Positions 48,521 through 57,018 of a stretch of DNA of 64,000 nucleotides are shown here, piece after piece. The notes beneath the pieces are model-generated. The model was given only the letters and a program-made list of their open reading frames with translations. It was not told the DNA's origin and did no database searches. The stretch covers positions 1 to 64,000 of the forward strand of contig NZ_BDBX01000032.1 of assembly GCF_001613205.1 (NCBI RefSeq), given 5' to 3'. Numbering within the stretch: position 1 is the stretch's first letter; each line of letters starts with the position of its first letter. Both the position numbers and the translations under genes were made by a program. Source of the stretch: Nocardia sienata NBRC 100364. Lineage in GTDB: Bacteria; Actinomycetota; Actinomycetes; Mycobacteriales; Mycobacteriaceae.

Positions 48521-48548
48521 CAACGGTGGATCGGTACTCCGTTGTTCC
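48521..48548 (-). promoter_or_regulatory. ECF-type promoter of sigE (autoregulated)
   Basis: On the minus strand GGAAC (48548-48544), an 18-bp spacer, then CGTTG (48525-48521). This fits the GGAA(C)-N16-20-CGTT pattern read by SigE/SigH-type factors. The leader then contains a CGGCCC/GGGCCG hairpin (48489-48507). Confidence 0.6.
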
Positions 48549-48672
48549 CGCGCGGTGCGCTCGGTCGGCTGGTCTTGCGTAGCCATCACTCTTCCGTCTC
48601 CCGGTATGGGGCGGTTATGGGGATCCTGAGGGACACCTGAGAATGTTGCGACCGGCATCGCCGCATTTGGCA

Positions 48673-48678
48673 TAGCCT
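48673..48678 (+). promoter_or_regulatory. -10 element for the O-methyltransferase (leaderless)
   Basis: TAGCCT, then 7 nt, then GTG at 48686. No Shine-Dalgarno is present. Confidence 0.55.
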
Positions 48679-48685
48679 CTTGGGC

Positions 48686-49318
48686 GTGGCATCGAACCTG
48701 GAGCTCAATCTCGCCTACGTGGAGGAATCCGTCGTCGAGGACGAGGTACTCGTCAGCGCCCGCGAACGGGCCACCGAGCTGGGCGTGGCTCCGGTACCGC
48801 CGTCGGTCGGCGCGCTGCTGAGCATGTACGCGCAACTGCTGGACGCGCGGGCGGTGGTGGAGGTGGGCACCGGTGCCGGAGTCAGCGGATTGTGGCTGCT
48901 CGACGGTATGCGGGAGGACGGCACGCTGACCACCATCGATTCCGAACCCGAACACCAGCGGGCGGCCAAGGAGTCGTTCCGGGCCGCCGATATCCCGCTC
49001 GCCCGGACCCGGCTGATCAACGGGCGTGCGCTGGACGTACTACCGCGGCTGGCCGACGGTGCCTACGACCTGGTGTTCCTGGATGCCTCCCCGATCGAGC
49101 ACCCGCAGTACATCGTGGAGGCGGTGCGATTGCTGCGGGCCGGTGGGGCGGTACTGCTGCACAACGCACTGCTCGGCGGCCGGGTCCCGGATCCGGCGAA
49201 TCGCGACGCGGCCACCCAGGCGGTCCGTTCGGCGACCCGGTACGTGGCCGAGGATCCGGGGCTGACCAGCGTGCTCATCCCGCTCGGTGACGGGTTGCTC
49301 TGCGCGTCCAAGGGCTAG
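48686..49318 (+). CDS. SAM-dependent O-methyltransferase, Rv1220c-like (210 aa)
   Basis: Class I methyltransferase of the CCoAOMT-like O-methyltransferase_3 family. SAM motif I is AVVEVGTGAGVSGLWLLDGM, motif II GTLTTIDSEPEHQRAA, and YDLVFLDASPIEHPQYIVEA is the metal-associated Asp strand. RAGGAVLLHNALLGGRV follows. It is divergent from sigE with its own promoter, an arrangement shared with M. tuberculosis. The natural substrate is unknown. GTG 48686 is preferred over the TTG two codons before it because of the -10 spacing. Confidence 0.9.
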   Translation: MASNLELNLAYVEESVVEDEVLVSARERATELGVAPVPPSVGALLSMYAQLLDARAVVEVGTGAGVSGLWLLDGMREDGTLTTIDSEPEHQRAAKESFRAADIPLARTRLINGRALDVLPRLADGAYDLVFLDASPIEHPQYIVEAVRLLRAGGAVLLHNALLGGRVPDPANRDAATQAVRSATRYVAEDPGLTSVLIPLGDGLLCASKG

Positions 49319-49629
49319 CCGCGCGGCCGGGATCGGCCGCCGCCCCTGTGGCCGCATCACGTCGACCCCCCGGCGTATTGCTGCGATATTGCCGAGATGG
49401 TGCGGAGCGCTCGGTCGAGACCATGTTCTGCGGGGGCGGGTCGCCACGCGAACCGGTGCCGGGCAGCTTGGACGGGGTCTATCCGTCGGTGCGCGAGGGA
49501 AGGCCGGATCCAGCGGTTCCCGGCGCTGGTGCACGGCTTCGACCTGCTTCTTCGCATGTTCGTCGTAATCGTTGAGGCCTGAGCGGGACGTCTTTACGAA
49601 ATCTCTACGGCGCCACCTCTTGCGTACGG

Positions 49630-49665
49630 TTGAACGTATGTTTAACGTATTGAACATGCGTTCAA
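49630..49665. promoter_or_regulatory. TetR operator, 36-bp palindrome over the start codon
   Basis: TTGAACGTATGTT (49630-49642) and AACATGCGTTCAA (49653-49665) are inverted arms matching at 12 of 13 positions, with a 10-bp spacer that holds a third half-site-like TTAACGTAT. The right arm covers the ATG at 49656, so bound repressor would block its own message. Confidence 0.75.
49643..49648 (+). promoter_or_regulatory. -10 element for tetR-ABC operon (leaderless)
   Basis: TAACGT, then 7 nt, then ATG at 49656. TTGCGT (49620-49625) stands 17 bp upstream as a -35. Both lie in or beside the operator. The rest of the 337-bp gap from 49319 shows no gene. Confidence 0.55.
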
Positions 49666-50408
49666 GCGATGATCTGACCACGCGGGCCCGGATCCGGGAC
49701 GCCGCGCTCGTCCTGTTCGGCGAGGCGGGCTTCGGGGTCGGTGTACGCGCCATTGCGGCGGCCGCGGGCGTATCGCCGGGCCTGGTCAACCATCATTTCG
49801 GTTCCAAGGACGGGTTGCGCCGCGAATGCGACGATCATGTGCGCGCGGTCATCCGCGAATCGAAGATGAGCTATATGAACCGGCCGTCGTCGGGGAATCT
49901 GCTGCAACAGCTGGCCGAAATCGAGGAGTTCGCCCCGATCATCGCCTACATGATGCGCAGCTTCCAGGCCGGCGGCGATCTCGCGGTATCGATGTTCGAG
50001 CACATGGTCGAGGACGTCGAGCAGTACCTGGAAGCCGGTATCGCCTCCGGCGCCGTCCGGCGGCCGCGGGACCTGAAAGTGATGGCACGCTATCTGGCGA
50101 CCGTCAACGGCGGCGGCATGCTGCTGTTCATCCAACTGCGGGCCGGAGCGTCGGGCGCGGTCGACTACCGGCAGGCGCTGCGGGAGTACGGCGACCAGAT
50201 GTTGCTGCCCGCTCTGGAGATCTTCACCGAAGGGTTGCTGCCCGACTCCACCATGCTCGACGCCGTCCTGGCCGATGCCGCGGGCCGGACCGAACACGGG
50301 GTATCGCCACCGTCGGACGCGCCGACCGCCGGCCGCGCGGAGACACCGGCCGCCGCGCACCCACCACAAACGCCCGCGCCGGCCCCAACCGCCGGCGACG
50401 CGCACTGA
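49656..50408 (+). CDS. TetR-family repressor of the ABC exporter, Rv1219c-like (250 aa)
   Basis: HTH in DLTTRARIRDAALVLFGEAG, then FGVGVRAIAAAAGVSPGLVN, with the recognition helix ending HHFGSKDGL. The helical ligand domain runs to about residue 205 (KVMARYLATVNGGGMLLFIQ). The last ~35 residues are Pro/Ala-rich and disordered. Order TetR-ATPase-permease matches M. tuberculosis Rv1219c-Rv1218c-Rv1217c, where the repressor controls drug efflux. ATG 49656 is chosen from the -10 spacing; ATG 49638 is in frame but lies inside the operator upstream of the inferred start site. Confidence 0.87.
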   Translation: MRSSDDLTTRARIRDAALVLFGEAGFGVGVRAIAAAAGVSPGLVNHHFGSKDGLRRECDDHVRAVIRESKMSYMNRPSSGNLLQQLAEIEEFAPIIAYMMRSFQAGGDLAVSMFEHMVEDVEQYLEAGIASGAVRRPRDLKVMARYLATVNGGGMLLFIQLRAGASGAVDYRQALREYGDQMLLPALEIFTEGLLPDSTMLDAVLADAAGRTEHGVSPPSDAPTAGRAETPAAAHPPQTPAPAPTAGDAH

Positions 50409-50485
50409 GCCGGCGCGGCGTCCGATCCGCCGCGCCGACGAACCCTCTCCATCAACGCTCTATCTCTGTCCCACGAGGAGACACG

Positions 50486-51406
50486 ATGATTTCGGCAATT
50501 CGGATCCGGGATCTGCACAAACACTTCGGTCAGGTCCGGGCATTGGACGGCCTCGACCTGGAAGTGTCCGAGGGCGAGGTCCACGGATTCCTGGGCCCCA
50601 ACGGAGCCGGCAAGTCCACCACCATCCGGGTGCTGCTCGGCCTACTGGCGCGCACCTCCGGCGAGGTGCGGCTGCTCGGGCGCGACCCCTGGGCGGACGC
50701 GGTGGCGCTACACCGCGAGATCGCCTACGTGCCGGGAGATGTGACCCTGTGGCCGTCGCTGAGCGGCGGCGAGACCATCGACCTGCTGGCCTCGATGCGC
50801 GGTGGGCTCGACACCACGCGCCGGGCCGAACTGATCGAACGCTACGAGCTCGATCCCCGGAAGAAGGCACGCACCTACTCCAAGGGCAACCGGCAGAAGG
50901 TCGCGCTGGTCTCGGCTTTCTCCTCGCACGCCCGGCTGCTGCTGCTGGACGAGCCCACCTCCGGCCTGGACCCGCTGATGGAACAGGTTTTTCGGGAATG
51001 CGTCGCCGAGGCGGCCGAGCGGGGGGCGACAGTGCTGCTGTCCAGTCACATCCTCTCGGAGGTCGAGGCATTGTGCGAGCGGGTCACCATCATCCGGTCC
51101 GGGCGCACGGTGGAGAGCGGCACGCTGTCGTCCATGCGGCATCTGAGCCGCACCTCGATCACCGCAGAACTCACCGGCGATCCCGGTGATATCGCGGCGA
51201 TGCCCGGGGTGGCCGATGTGAGTATGGACGATCACACCCTGCGCTGCCAGGTCGACGGCGAACATCTGGCCGAACTCATCCGCGTCCTGGGCGATACCGG
51301 TGTCAGCAGCCTGACCAGCCGCCCGCCGACGCTGGAAGAACTGTTCATGCGGCACTACTCGATCAACGGCCAGGAGGCCGGCGAACTGGAAGAGGCGCGG
51401 AAATGA
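50486..51406 (+). CDS. ABC exporter ATPase, Rv1218c-like (306 aa)
   Basis: Nucleotide-binding subunit of a multidrug exporter. Walker A GPNGAGKSTT near residue 37; the signature region reads YSKGNRQKVAL in place of LSGGQ; Walker B is LLLLDEPTSGLDPLM, followed by the H-loop LLSSHILSEVEAL. The C-terminal DUF4162-like extension (TSITAELTGDPGDIAAMPGV) is typical of two-component exporters. GAGGAG precedes the ATG at 50486. It overlaps the permease by 4 nt. Confidence 0.92.
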   Translation: MISAIRIRDLHKHFGQVRALDGLDLEVSEGEVHGFLGPNGAGKSTTIRVLLGLLARTSGEVRLLGRDPWADAVALHREIAYVPGDVTLWPSLSGGETIDLLASMRGGLDTTRRAELIERYELDPRKKARTYSKGNRQKVALVSAFSSHARLLLLDEPTSGLDPLMEQVFRECVAEAAERGATVLLSSHILSEVEALCERVTIIRSGRTVESGTLSSMRHLSRTSITAELTGDPGDIAAMPGVADVSMDDHTLRCQVDGEHLAELIRVLGDTGVSSLTSRPPTLEELFMRHYSINGQEAGELEEARK

Positions 51407-53058
51407 CGACCGTCGTCGCCGGAGCACGGCACAGCGTGCTCCATACGAGGCCTGGCCGCACCGGATTCACCGGGACCGCCCGGCTGCTGCGGCTGTACCT
51501 GCGCCGCGACCGGATCGTGGCGCCGCTGTGGATCCTGCTGCTGTCCCTGCCGTTGGGCGGGGTCTATGTGGCCAGTATCGACTCGGTGTATCCCACCGCG
51601 GCCGATCGCGCCTCCTTCGCGGCCACCGTCCTGGCCAGCCCGGCGCAACTGGCGATGTACGGCCCGATCTACAACACCTCGATCGGCGCGGTGGGTATCT
51701 GGAAGGCCGGGATGTTCCACACCCTGATCGCGGTGGCCACCATCCTCACCGTCATCCGGCATACCAGGGCCGAAGAGGAGACGGGGCGCAGCGAGATCCT
51801 GGCCTCCACCTCGGTCGGTCGCTACGCGAACCTGACGGCCGCGCTCGTCCTGGCGCTGGGTGGCTCACTGCTCACAGGTCTGCTCGGCGCGGTGAGCCTG
51901 AGCGCGACCGATGTCCCGGCGAGCGGATCGCTGGCCTTCGGGCTCGCGCTGGCCGGATCCGGCATGGCGTTCGCGGCCGTGGCCGCGGTGACGGCGCAGG
52001 TCTGCACAGGTGCCCGGTTGGCGCGCGGGCTGGCGTTCGCGGTGCTGGCGGTCACCTTCACCCTGCGGGCGATCGGTGACGCCCGCGCGGGGGCCGGCCC
52101 GGCGAGCCCGCTGACGTGGTTGTCCCCGCAGGGCTGGTCGTTGCAGGTGCGGCCGTACGCCGGTGACCGCTGGTGGGTGTTGCTACTGCACCTTGCCCTG
52201 CTGGTGGTGCTGCTGACCGTCGCCTACGCGCTGTTGCGCCGCCGCGATGTCGGTGCGGGTCTCATCGCGGAACGACTGGGGGCGCCGGCAGCGGGTGCGG
52301 GCCTGGCCGGACCGTTCGGCCTGGCGGTGCGGCTGCAACGCGGTACGCTGCTGGCCTGGACGATCGGGGTCGGTCTCTACGGCCTGGTGATCGGCAGTGT
52401 GGTGGCGGGTATCGGGGACAGCTTCGCCGCGAACCAGACGTTGCGCGACCTGATCACCCGGATGGGCGGCTCCGAATCGATCGAGGATTCGTTCATTTCC
52501 TACGCCTTCACCATGCTCGGGGTGGCGGGGGCGGCGTACGCCGTCTCGGCGACACTGCGCCTGTTCGGCGAGGAGAACGGCCACCAGGCCGAATCGGTGC
52601 TCAGTGGGGCCGTCGGCCGGCTGCGCTGGGCCGGCAGCCACCTGTTGTTCGCGCTGGGTGGACCCGTGGTGATCATGCTGACCGCGGGGTTGCTCGGTGG
52701 GGTGGCCTACGGTCTCGCCAAGGACGATATCGGCGGGGAACTGCCCGGTGTGGTGGCCGCGGCGCTGGTCCAGCTTCCGGCGATCTGGTTCTTCGCCGGG
52801 GTGACCCTGGCGCTGTTCGGGCTGGTGCCGCGCTGGACGCCGGTGGCCTGGGGACTGCTCACCGCCGCGATCGCGGTGTTCCTGCTCGGTTCGTTCTCCG
52901 GCGCTCCGCAATGGTTCCGCGACCTGGAACCGTTCAGTCACGCGCCCAGGGTGCCGGGGTCGGAATTCACCGCGACTCCGGTCGTCGCGGTCACGGCGGT
53001 CGCCGCGGTGCTGCTCGCGGCCGGGCTCGCCGGGGTGCGGGGCCGCGACGTCCGCTGA
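51403..53058 (+). CDS. ABC exporter permease, Rv1217c-like (551 aa)
   Basis: Large permease with about 12 hydrophobic segments in two halves, for example VAPLWILLLSLPLGGVYVAS, LALLVVLLTVAYALLR, and in the second half WTIGVGLYGLVIGSVVAGIG and VVAVTAVAAVLLAAGLAGV. The cytoplasmic loop RHTRAEEETGRSEILASTSV and its second-half counterpart RLFGEENGHQAESVLSGAVG are the coupling helices typical of this exporter family. One permease chain provides both membrane halves. Translation is coupled to the ATPase (ATGA). Confidence 0.9.
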   Translation: MTTVVAGARHSVLHTRPGRTGFTGTARLLRLYLRRDRIVAPLWILLLSLPLGGVYVASIDSVYPTAADRASFAATVLASPAQLAMYGPIYNTSIGAVGIWKAGMFHTLIAVATILTVIRHTRAEEETGRSEILASTSVGRYANLTAALVLALGGSLLTGLLGAVSLSATDVPASGSLAFGLALAGSGMAFAAVAAVTAQVCTGARLARGLAFAVLAVTFTLRAIGDARAGAGPASPLTWLSPQGWSLQVRPYAGDRWWVLLLHLALLVVLLTVAYALLRRRDVGAGLIAERLGAPAAGAGLAGPFGLAVRLQRGTLLAWTIGVGLYGLVIGSVVAGIGDSFAANQTLRDLITRMGGSESIEDSFISYAFTMLGVAGAAYAVSATLRLFGEENGHQAESVLSGAVGRLRWAGSHLLFALGGPVVIMLTAGLLGGVAYGLAKDDIGGELPGVVAAALVQLPAIWFFAGVTLALFGLVPRWTPVAWGLLTAAIAVFLLGSFSGAPQWFRDLEPFSHAPRVPGSEFTATPVVAVTAVAAVLLAAGLAGVRGRDVR

Positions 53059-53074
53059 CCCGCCGCCGCACGCC

Positions 53075-53106
53075 AGGTGCCCCCTTCCGTCGAGAAGGGG
53101 GCACTT
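53075..53106. terminator. Bidirectional hairpin terminator
   Basis: GTGCCCCCTTC (53077-53087) pairs perfectly with GAAGGGGGCAC (53094-53104), extended by one G-T and one A-T pair, with loop CGTCGA. It lies between the convergent permease and glgC. Confidence 0.8.
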
Positions 53107-53115
53107 CCGTATCCG

Positions 53116-54330
53116 TCAGACCCAGGTGCCCTTGCCGACGGTCACCACACCGCCGTTGCTGATCGCGAAGCGGGAGCGGTCGCGCTCGGAATCCACGCCG
53201 ATGATCTCGCCCTCGGACACCATGACGTTCTTGTCCAGGATCGCGCGCCGGACAACCGCACCCCGTCCGACCCGTACCCCGGGCATCAGCACACTGCCCT
53301 CGACCGTGGCTCCGTCGTCGACCATCACATTGGCGCTGAGCACCGAATTGCGAACGGTCGCCGCGGACAGAATGCTGCCCGCCCCGACAATCGATTCCTG
53401 GGCCAGGCCACCCCGCGCGAATTTCGCCGGCGGGAGATTTTCCGCGGCGCCCCGGATGGGCCAGTGCCGGTTGTAGAGGTTGAACACCGGGTTGACCGAG
53501 ACCAGGTCCATATGCGCTTCGTAGAAAGCGTCGATTGTGCCGACGTCACGCCAGTAGCCGCGGTCGCGGTCGGTGGCGCCGGGCACCTCGTTGTCGGCGA
53601 AATCGTAGACCGACGCCTGACTCGCCGAAACCAGGCTGGGGATGATGTCACCACCCATATCGTGGTCGGAATCGGAATCCTCGGCATCGGCCCTGATCGA
53701 ATCCACCAGCACTTTGGTGGTGAACACATAGTTGCCCATCGAGGCGAAGGTCGAATTCGGGTCGTCGGGGATACCGGGCGGATGGGCCGGTTTCTCCAGG
53801 AAACCGATTATGCGGCCCGATTCATCGGAATCGATACAGCCGAAAGCGCCCGCCTCACTGCGCGGCACCCGGATACCGGCCACCGTGACCCCGGCCCCGG
53901 AGTCGATATGGTGGGCCACCATCTGTTCGGGGTCCATCCGGTAGACGTGATCGGCGCCGAAGACCACGATGTAATCGGGATCCTCGTCGTAGATGAGATT
54001 CAGCGATTGCATGATGGCGTCGGCGCTGCCGGTGTACCAGCGCGGCCCGAGCCGCTGCTGGGCGGGAACCGGCGTGATGTATTCACCGGCGAAACCGGAC
54101 AGCCGCCAGGTCTGGGAGATATGCCGGTCCAATGAATGCGATTTGTACTGGGTGAGCACACAGATCCGCAGGAAACCGGCATTGACGAGATTGCTGAGCA
54201 CGAAGTCGATGAGACGGTAGGCACCGCCGAAGGGGACGGCCGGCTTGGCCCGGTCGGCGGTCAGCGGAAAGAGCCGCTTGCCCTCACCACCGGCGAGCAC
54301 GATTCCTAGTACGTGCGGCTGGCTCCTCAC
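53116..54330 (-). CDS. glgC: Glucose-1-phosphate adenylyltransferase GlgC (404 aa)
   Basis: ADP-glucose pyrophosphorylase, the committed step for glycogen and for GlgM. Motifs: GIVLAGGEGKRLFPLTADRA at the N-terminus, KPAVPFGGAYRLIDFVLSNL, WYTGSADAIMQSL, VVFGADHVYRMDP, then GFLEKPAHPPGIP and the RDVGTIDAFYEAHMDL metal/sugar region. The C-terminal left-handed beta-helix (VVRRAILDKNVMVSEGEIIG) is regulatory. Divergent from glgM over 63 bp, with TAGTTT 6 nt before its GTG. Confidence 0.95.
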   Translation of the reverse strand: MRSQPHVLGIVLAGGEGKRLFPLTADRAKPAVPFGGAYRLIDFVLSNLVNAGFLRICVLTQYKSHSLDRHISQTWRLSGFAGEYITPVPAQQRLGPRWYTGSADAIMQSLNLIYDEDPDYIVVFGADHVYRMDPEQMVAHHIDSGAGVTVAGIRVPRSEAGAFGCIDSDESGRIIGFLEKPAHPPGIPDDPNSTFASMGNYVFTTKVLVDSIRADAEDSDSDHDMGGDIIPSLVSASQASVYDFADNEVPGATDRDRGYWRDVGTIDAFYEAHMDLVSVNPVFNLYNRHWPIRGAAENLPPAKFARGGLAQESIVGAGSILSAATVRNSVLSANVMVDDGATVEGSVLMPGVRVGRGAVVRRAILDKNVMVSEGEIIGVDSERDRSRFAISNGGVVTVGKGTWV

Positions 54331-54336
54331 AGTGCC

Positions 54337-54342
54337 AAACTA
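54337..54342 (-). promoter_or_regulatory. -10 element for glgC (leaderless)
   Basis: On the minus strand TAGTTT, then 6 nt, then GTG at 54330. Confidence 0.6.
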
Positions 54343-54381
54343 CCGAACGAGGTGGTCGGCGGGCATCGACCGCTCGGCGGC

Positions 54382-54387
54382 TACCGT
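54382..54387 (+). promoter_or_regulatory. -10 element for glgM (leaderless)
   Basis: TACCGT, then 6 nt, then GTG at 54394. The two divergent -10 boxes are only 39 bp apart, so the promoters are back to back. Confidence 0.55.
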
Positions 54388-54393
54388 GAATCG

Positions 54394-55611
54394 GTGAGTT
54401 CCGGTTCCAGCGGCGCGGCCGAGTTGTCCGCGGCCGACGAGCTACGGGTGGCCATGCTGACCCGAGAGTTTCCACCCGAGGTCTACGGCGGCGCGGGCGT
54501 TCACGTGACCGAACTGGTGGCCCGGTTACGGCGGATGAGCGCGGTGACCGTGCACTGTATGGGCGTACCGCGCGAGAACGCGCAGGTGCACGGACCCGAT
54601 CCGGCCCTCGACGGCGCCAATCCCGCCCTCCGGATGATGTCGGCACAGTTACGGATGGCCGACGCGGTCGGCGTGGCCGACGTGGTCCATTCGCACACCT
54701 GGTATTCGGGCCTGGCGGGGCATCTGGCCGCCACCCTCTACGGGATCCCGCACGTGGTCACCACCCATTCGCTGGAACCGCGACGACCGTGGAAAGCCGA
54801 ACAGCTGGGCGGTGGATACCGGCTCTCGTCCTGGTCGGAACGCAACGCACTCTTTCACGCCGACGCGGTGATCGCGGTGAGCGACTGGATGCGCCGCGAC
54901 GTACTGGACGCCTATCCCGCGCTGGATCCCACCCGGGTGCACGTCGTGCGCAACGGGATCGACGCCGACGTCTGGCATCCCGGCCCGCCGGAGCCCGGTA
55001 GCCGCCGTATCCTCGACGAACTCGGTGTCCGGGCGGACCGGCCGCTGGCGGTGTTCGTCGGGCGGATAACCCGGCAGAAGGGTGTGGGCCATCTGCTGAG
55101 GGCGGCGCGCGACATCGATCCGGAGATCCAGCTGGTCCTGTGTGCGGGCGCGCCGGACACGCCGGAACTGGAGGCCGAGGTCGCGAATGCGGTGTCCGGG
55201 TTGCACCGCCGCCGGGGCAATGTGTTCTGGGTCCGGGAGATGCTGCCCACCGAGCAGATCCGGCAGCTGCTGGCGGCGGCCACAGTTTTCGTCTGTCCGT
55301 CGGTCTACGAACCACTGGGAATCGTGAACCTGGAGGCCATGGCCTGCTCGACCGCCGTGATCGCCTCCGATGTGGGCGGGATCCCCGAGGTGGTCGCCGA
55401 CGGCCGGACCGGCCGGCTGGTGCATTTCGAGGCGGGGGCGACCGGCGCCTACGAGCGCGCGCTGGCAAGCGCGATCAACGAGCTGGCACTGGACCGGGCG
55501 CGAGCGGCCGAGCTGGGCGCGGCCGGCCGTCGCCGCGCCCAGGCCGAATTCGACTGGTACCGGATCGCCGAGCAGACCCTGGCCGTGTACCACACCGTCT
55601 GCAAACGGTGA
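54394..55611 (+). CDS. glgM: Alpha-maltose-1-phosphate synthase GlgM (GT4, 405 aa)
   Basis: GT-B glycosyltransferase using ADP-glucose and glucose-1-phosphate to make maltose-1-phosphate for the GlgE alpha-glucan route. MLTREFPPEVYGGAGVHVTE opens the N-domain; VVHSHTWYSGLAGHLA and THSLEPRRPWKAEQLGGGY follow. The C-domain has VFVGRITRQKGVGHLLRAAR and the donor motif VCPSVYEPLGIVNLEAMACS. It is almost collinear with Rv1212c apart from a ~20-residue N-terminal extension, which depends on the leaderless GTG start; the family homology begins at MLTREF. Together with glgC it forms a self-contained glucan-precursor unit. Confidence 0.92.
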   Translation: MSSGSSGAAELSAADELRVAMLTREFPPEVYGGAGVHVTELVARLRRMSAVTVHCMGVPRENAQVHGPDPALDGANPALRMMSAQLRMADAVGVADVVHSHTWYSGLAGHLAATLYGIPHVVTTHSLEPRRPWKAEQLGGGYRLSSWSERNALFHADAVIAVSDWMRRDVLDAYPALDPTRVHVVRNGIDADVWHPGPPEPGSRRILDELGVRADRPLAVFVGRITRQKGVGHLLRAARDIDPEIQLVLCAGAPDTPELEAEVANAVSGLHRRRGNVFWVREMLPTEQIRQLLAAATVFVCPSVYEPLGIVNLEAMACSTAVIASDVGGIPEVVADGRTGRLVHFEAGATGAYERALASAINELALDRARAAELGAAGRRRAQAEFDWYRIAEQTLAVYHTVCKR

Positions 55612-55627
55612 GCTCCTCGCCGGTCCG

Positions 55628-56032
55628 TCAGGCAGAGGAAGACGCCGAGGTGATGTCGTCGGACAGCGGGGCGACGGCCGCGATGATCCGAGCGACGGTC
55701 TCCTCGTCGACGCCGGCCGCCGTCAGTGAATCGGTCAGGTGCCCGGCCACCAGGTTGAAATGGTGCATTGTGATCCCGCGTCCCTGATGTACCTGTTTCA
55801 TCGGCGCGCCCGCATAGGGTTCGGGCCCGCCCAGTGCCGCCGCGAAGAATTCGACCTGTTTGCCCCGGAGCCGGGACATGTTCGTCCCGCTGAAGAAACC
55901 GGCCAGTTCCTCGTCGGCGAGGACACGGGTGTAGAAATCCGCGACGACTACTTCGAGTGCCTCATGGCCGCCGATCTGCTCGTAGATGGTCGTGGTGGTT
56001 TCTTTTCGTTTGCCGAATGTCGGTATCCGCAT
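55628..56032 (-). CDS. glbN: Group I truncated haemoglobin GlbN/trHbN (134 aa)
   Basis: 2-on-2 haem protein that oxidises nitric oxide to nitrate. ETTTTIYEQIGGHEALEVVV begins the fold, DFYTRVLADEELAGFFSGTN contains the B10 Tyr, and KQVEFFAAALGGPEPYAGAP leads to MKQVHQGRGITMHHFNLVAG, which holds the E7-E11 distal positions and the proximal F8 His. A basic pre-A segment (RIPTFGKRKE) is retained as in M. tuberculosis HbN, where it speeds NO oxidation. Here it sits beside glgM, unlike Rv1542c. No ribosome site or -10 is evident at the ATG. Confidence 0.93.
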   Translation of the reverse strand: MRIPTFGKRKETTTTIYEQIGGHEALEVVVADFYTRVLADEELAGFFSGTNMSRLRGKQVEFFAAALGGPEPYAGAPMKQVHQGRGITMHHFNLVAGHLTDSLTAAGVDEETVARIIAAVAPLSDDITSASSSA

Positions 56033-56148
56033 AGAACAAGGACATCAGCACCGTGTTACTCGGCGATCAGGCCGATGTCGCGAGTGGATTGCCCGCTGTG
56101 CCGGTGTGATTGCCCCGTTCTCACCGCCGCCGCGCGTGGGCGGTGAGG

Positions 56149-57018
56149 TCAGACCGGGGTGTAGGTGCCCACGGTGACCGACGCGGTGACCTCGAAGGGG
56201 TCGGGCAGGCGGGCGATCCGCGCCGTCGCGTCGTCGGCGTGGTGGGCGGACGGGCCCATCGCCACCAGGTTCGCGATATCGGCCCGGGACAGGGGCATCG
56301 CATATTCGACCGTGCGGCCATCGGTGCGGGTGAAACGGCCGGTCATGGCCTCGGCGAGGCGGCGATCCTTGGCGGGGTCGACAGTGACCATGCCGACCGG
56401 ATCGATGAGCTCGGCCAGATGCCGGTCCGTGGGCGTGACGACGATATAGCGGCCGCCGGGACCGAGGGCCCGGGCCACGGCGTCCGGATTGCGCGGCGCG
56501 AATATCGACAGCGCGGTGGTGAGAGTGTGCGCGCGGATCGGCAGGCCACGCCAGGCGTCGGACACCACCGCGGCGGCGCGTGGATGAGCGCGGGCGCACC
56601 GGCGGCCGGCCGGTTTGGCGATGTCCAAGGCGATCCCGCGGGCCACCGGAACCGCGTCGAGAACACGCGCCAGGTAGTAGCCGGTACCCGCACCGATATC
56701 CGCGATGAACCCGCCGGTGCCGGTATCGCGGGCGGCCACCGTGGCCGCCGCGACGGCGTCGGCGATCGGAGCGAAACTTCCGGTGCCCTGGAAAGCCGCG
56801 CGCGCGTCGAGCATCGCGGCGGTGTCACCGGTCAGTTTGGTGGCCGCACCGGTGAGCAGACTGATATAGCCCTGCCGGGCGATATCGAAACTGTGGCCGC
56901 GAGAGCAGCGTAGTGTGCCCGGCGCGGACGACAGGCCGCGGTCGCATTCGGGGCAGCTCAGTACCTCGGCGACCGCGGCGAGCGCCGATTGTTCGGCTAC
57001 CTGTCTAGCCGGTGACAC
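56149..57018 (-). CDS. 23S rRNA guanine-N1-methyltransferase, RlmA/TlrB type (289 aa)
   Basis: N-terminal zinc finger VLSCPECDRG..LRCSRGHSFD near residues 20-45, diagnostic of the RlmA/TlrB group that methylates G745 or G748 in 23S rRNA helix 35. It is followed by GYISLLTGAATKLTGDTAAM, then SAM motif I GFIADIGAGTGYYLARVLDA and the late TALSIFAPRNPDAVARALGP. The G748 type can confer tylosin-class tolerance; which base is modified cannot be read here. The GTG at 57018 overlaps the 3' end of the DUF3117 gene by 14 nt, so they form an operon. Confidence 0.87.
   Translation of the reverse strand: MSPARQVAEQSALAAVAEVLSCPECDRGLSSAPGTLRCSRGHSFDIARQGYISLLTGAATKLTGDTAAMLDARAAFQGTGSFAPIADAVAAATVAARDTGTGGFIADIGAGTGYYLARVLDAVPVARGIALDIAKPAGRRCARAHPRAAAVVSDAWRGLPIRAHTLTTALSIFAPRNPDAVARALGPGGRYIVVTPTDRHLAELIDPVGMVTVDPAKDRRLAEAMTGRFTRTDGRTVEYAMPLSRADIANLVAMGPSAHHADDATARIARLPDPFEVTASVTVGTYTPV

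Noticed and set aside
48299..48600. Short frame upstream of sigE on the minus strand (MATQDQPTERT...)
   Set aside because: It runs into sigE in another frame, contains the ECF promoter, and lacks a family match; treated as promoter/leader DNA.
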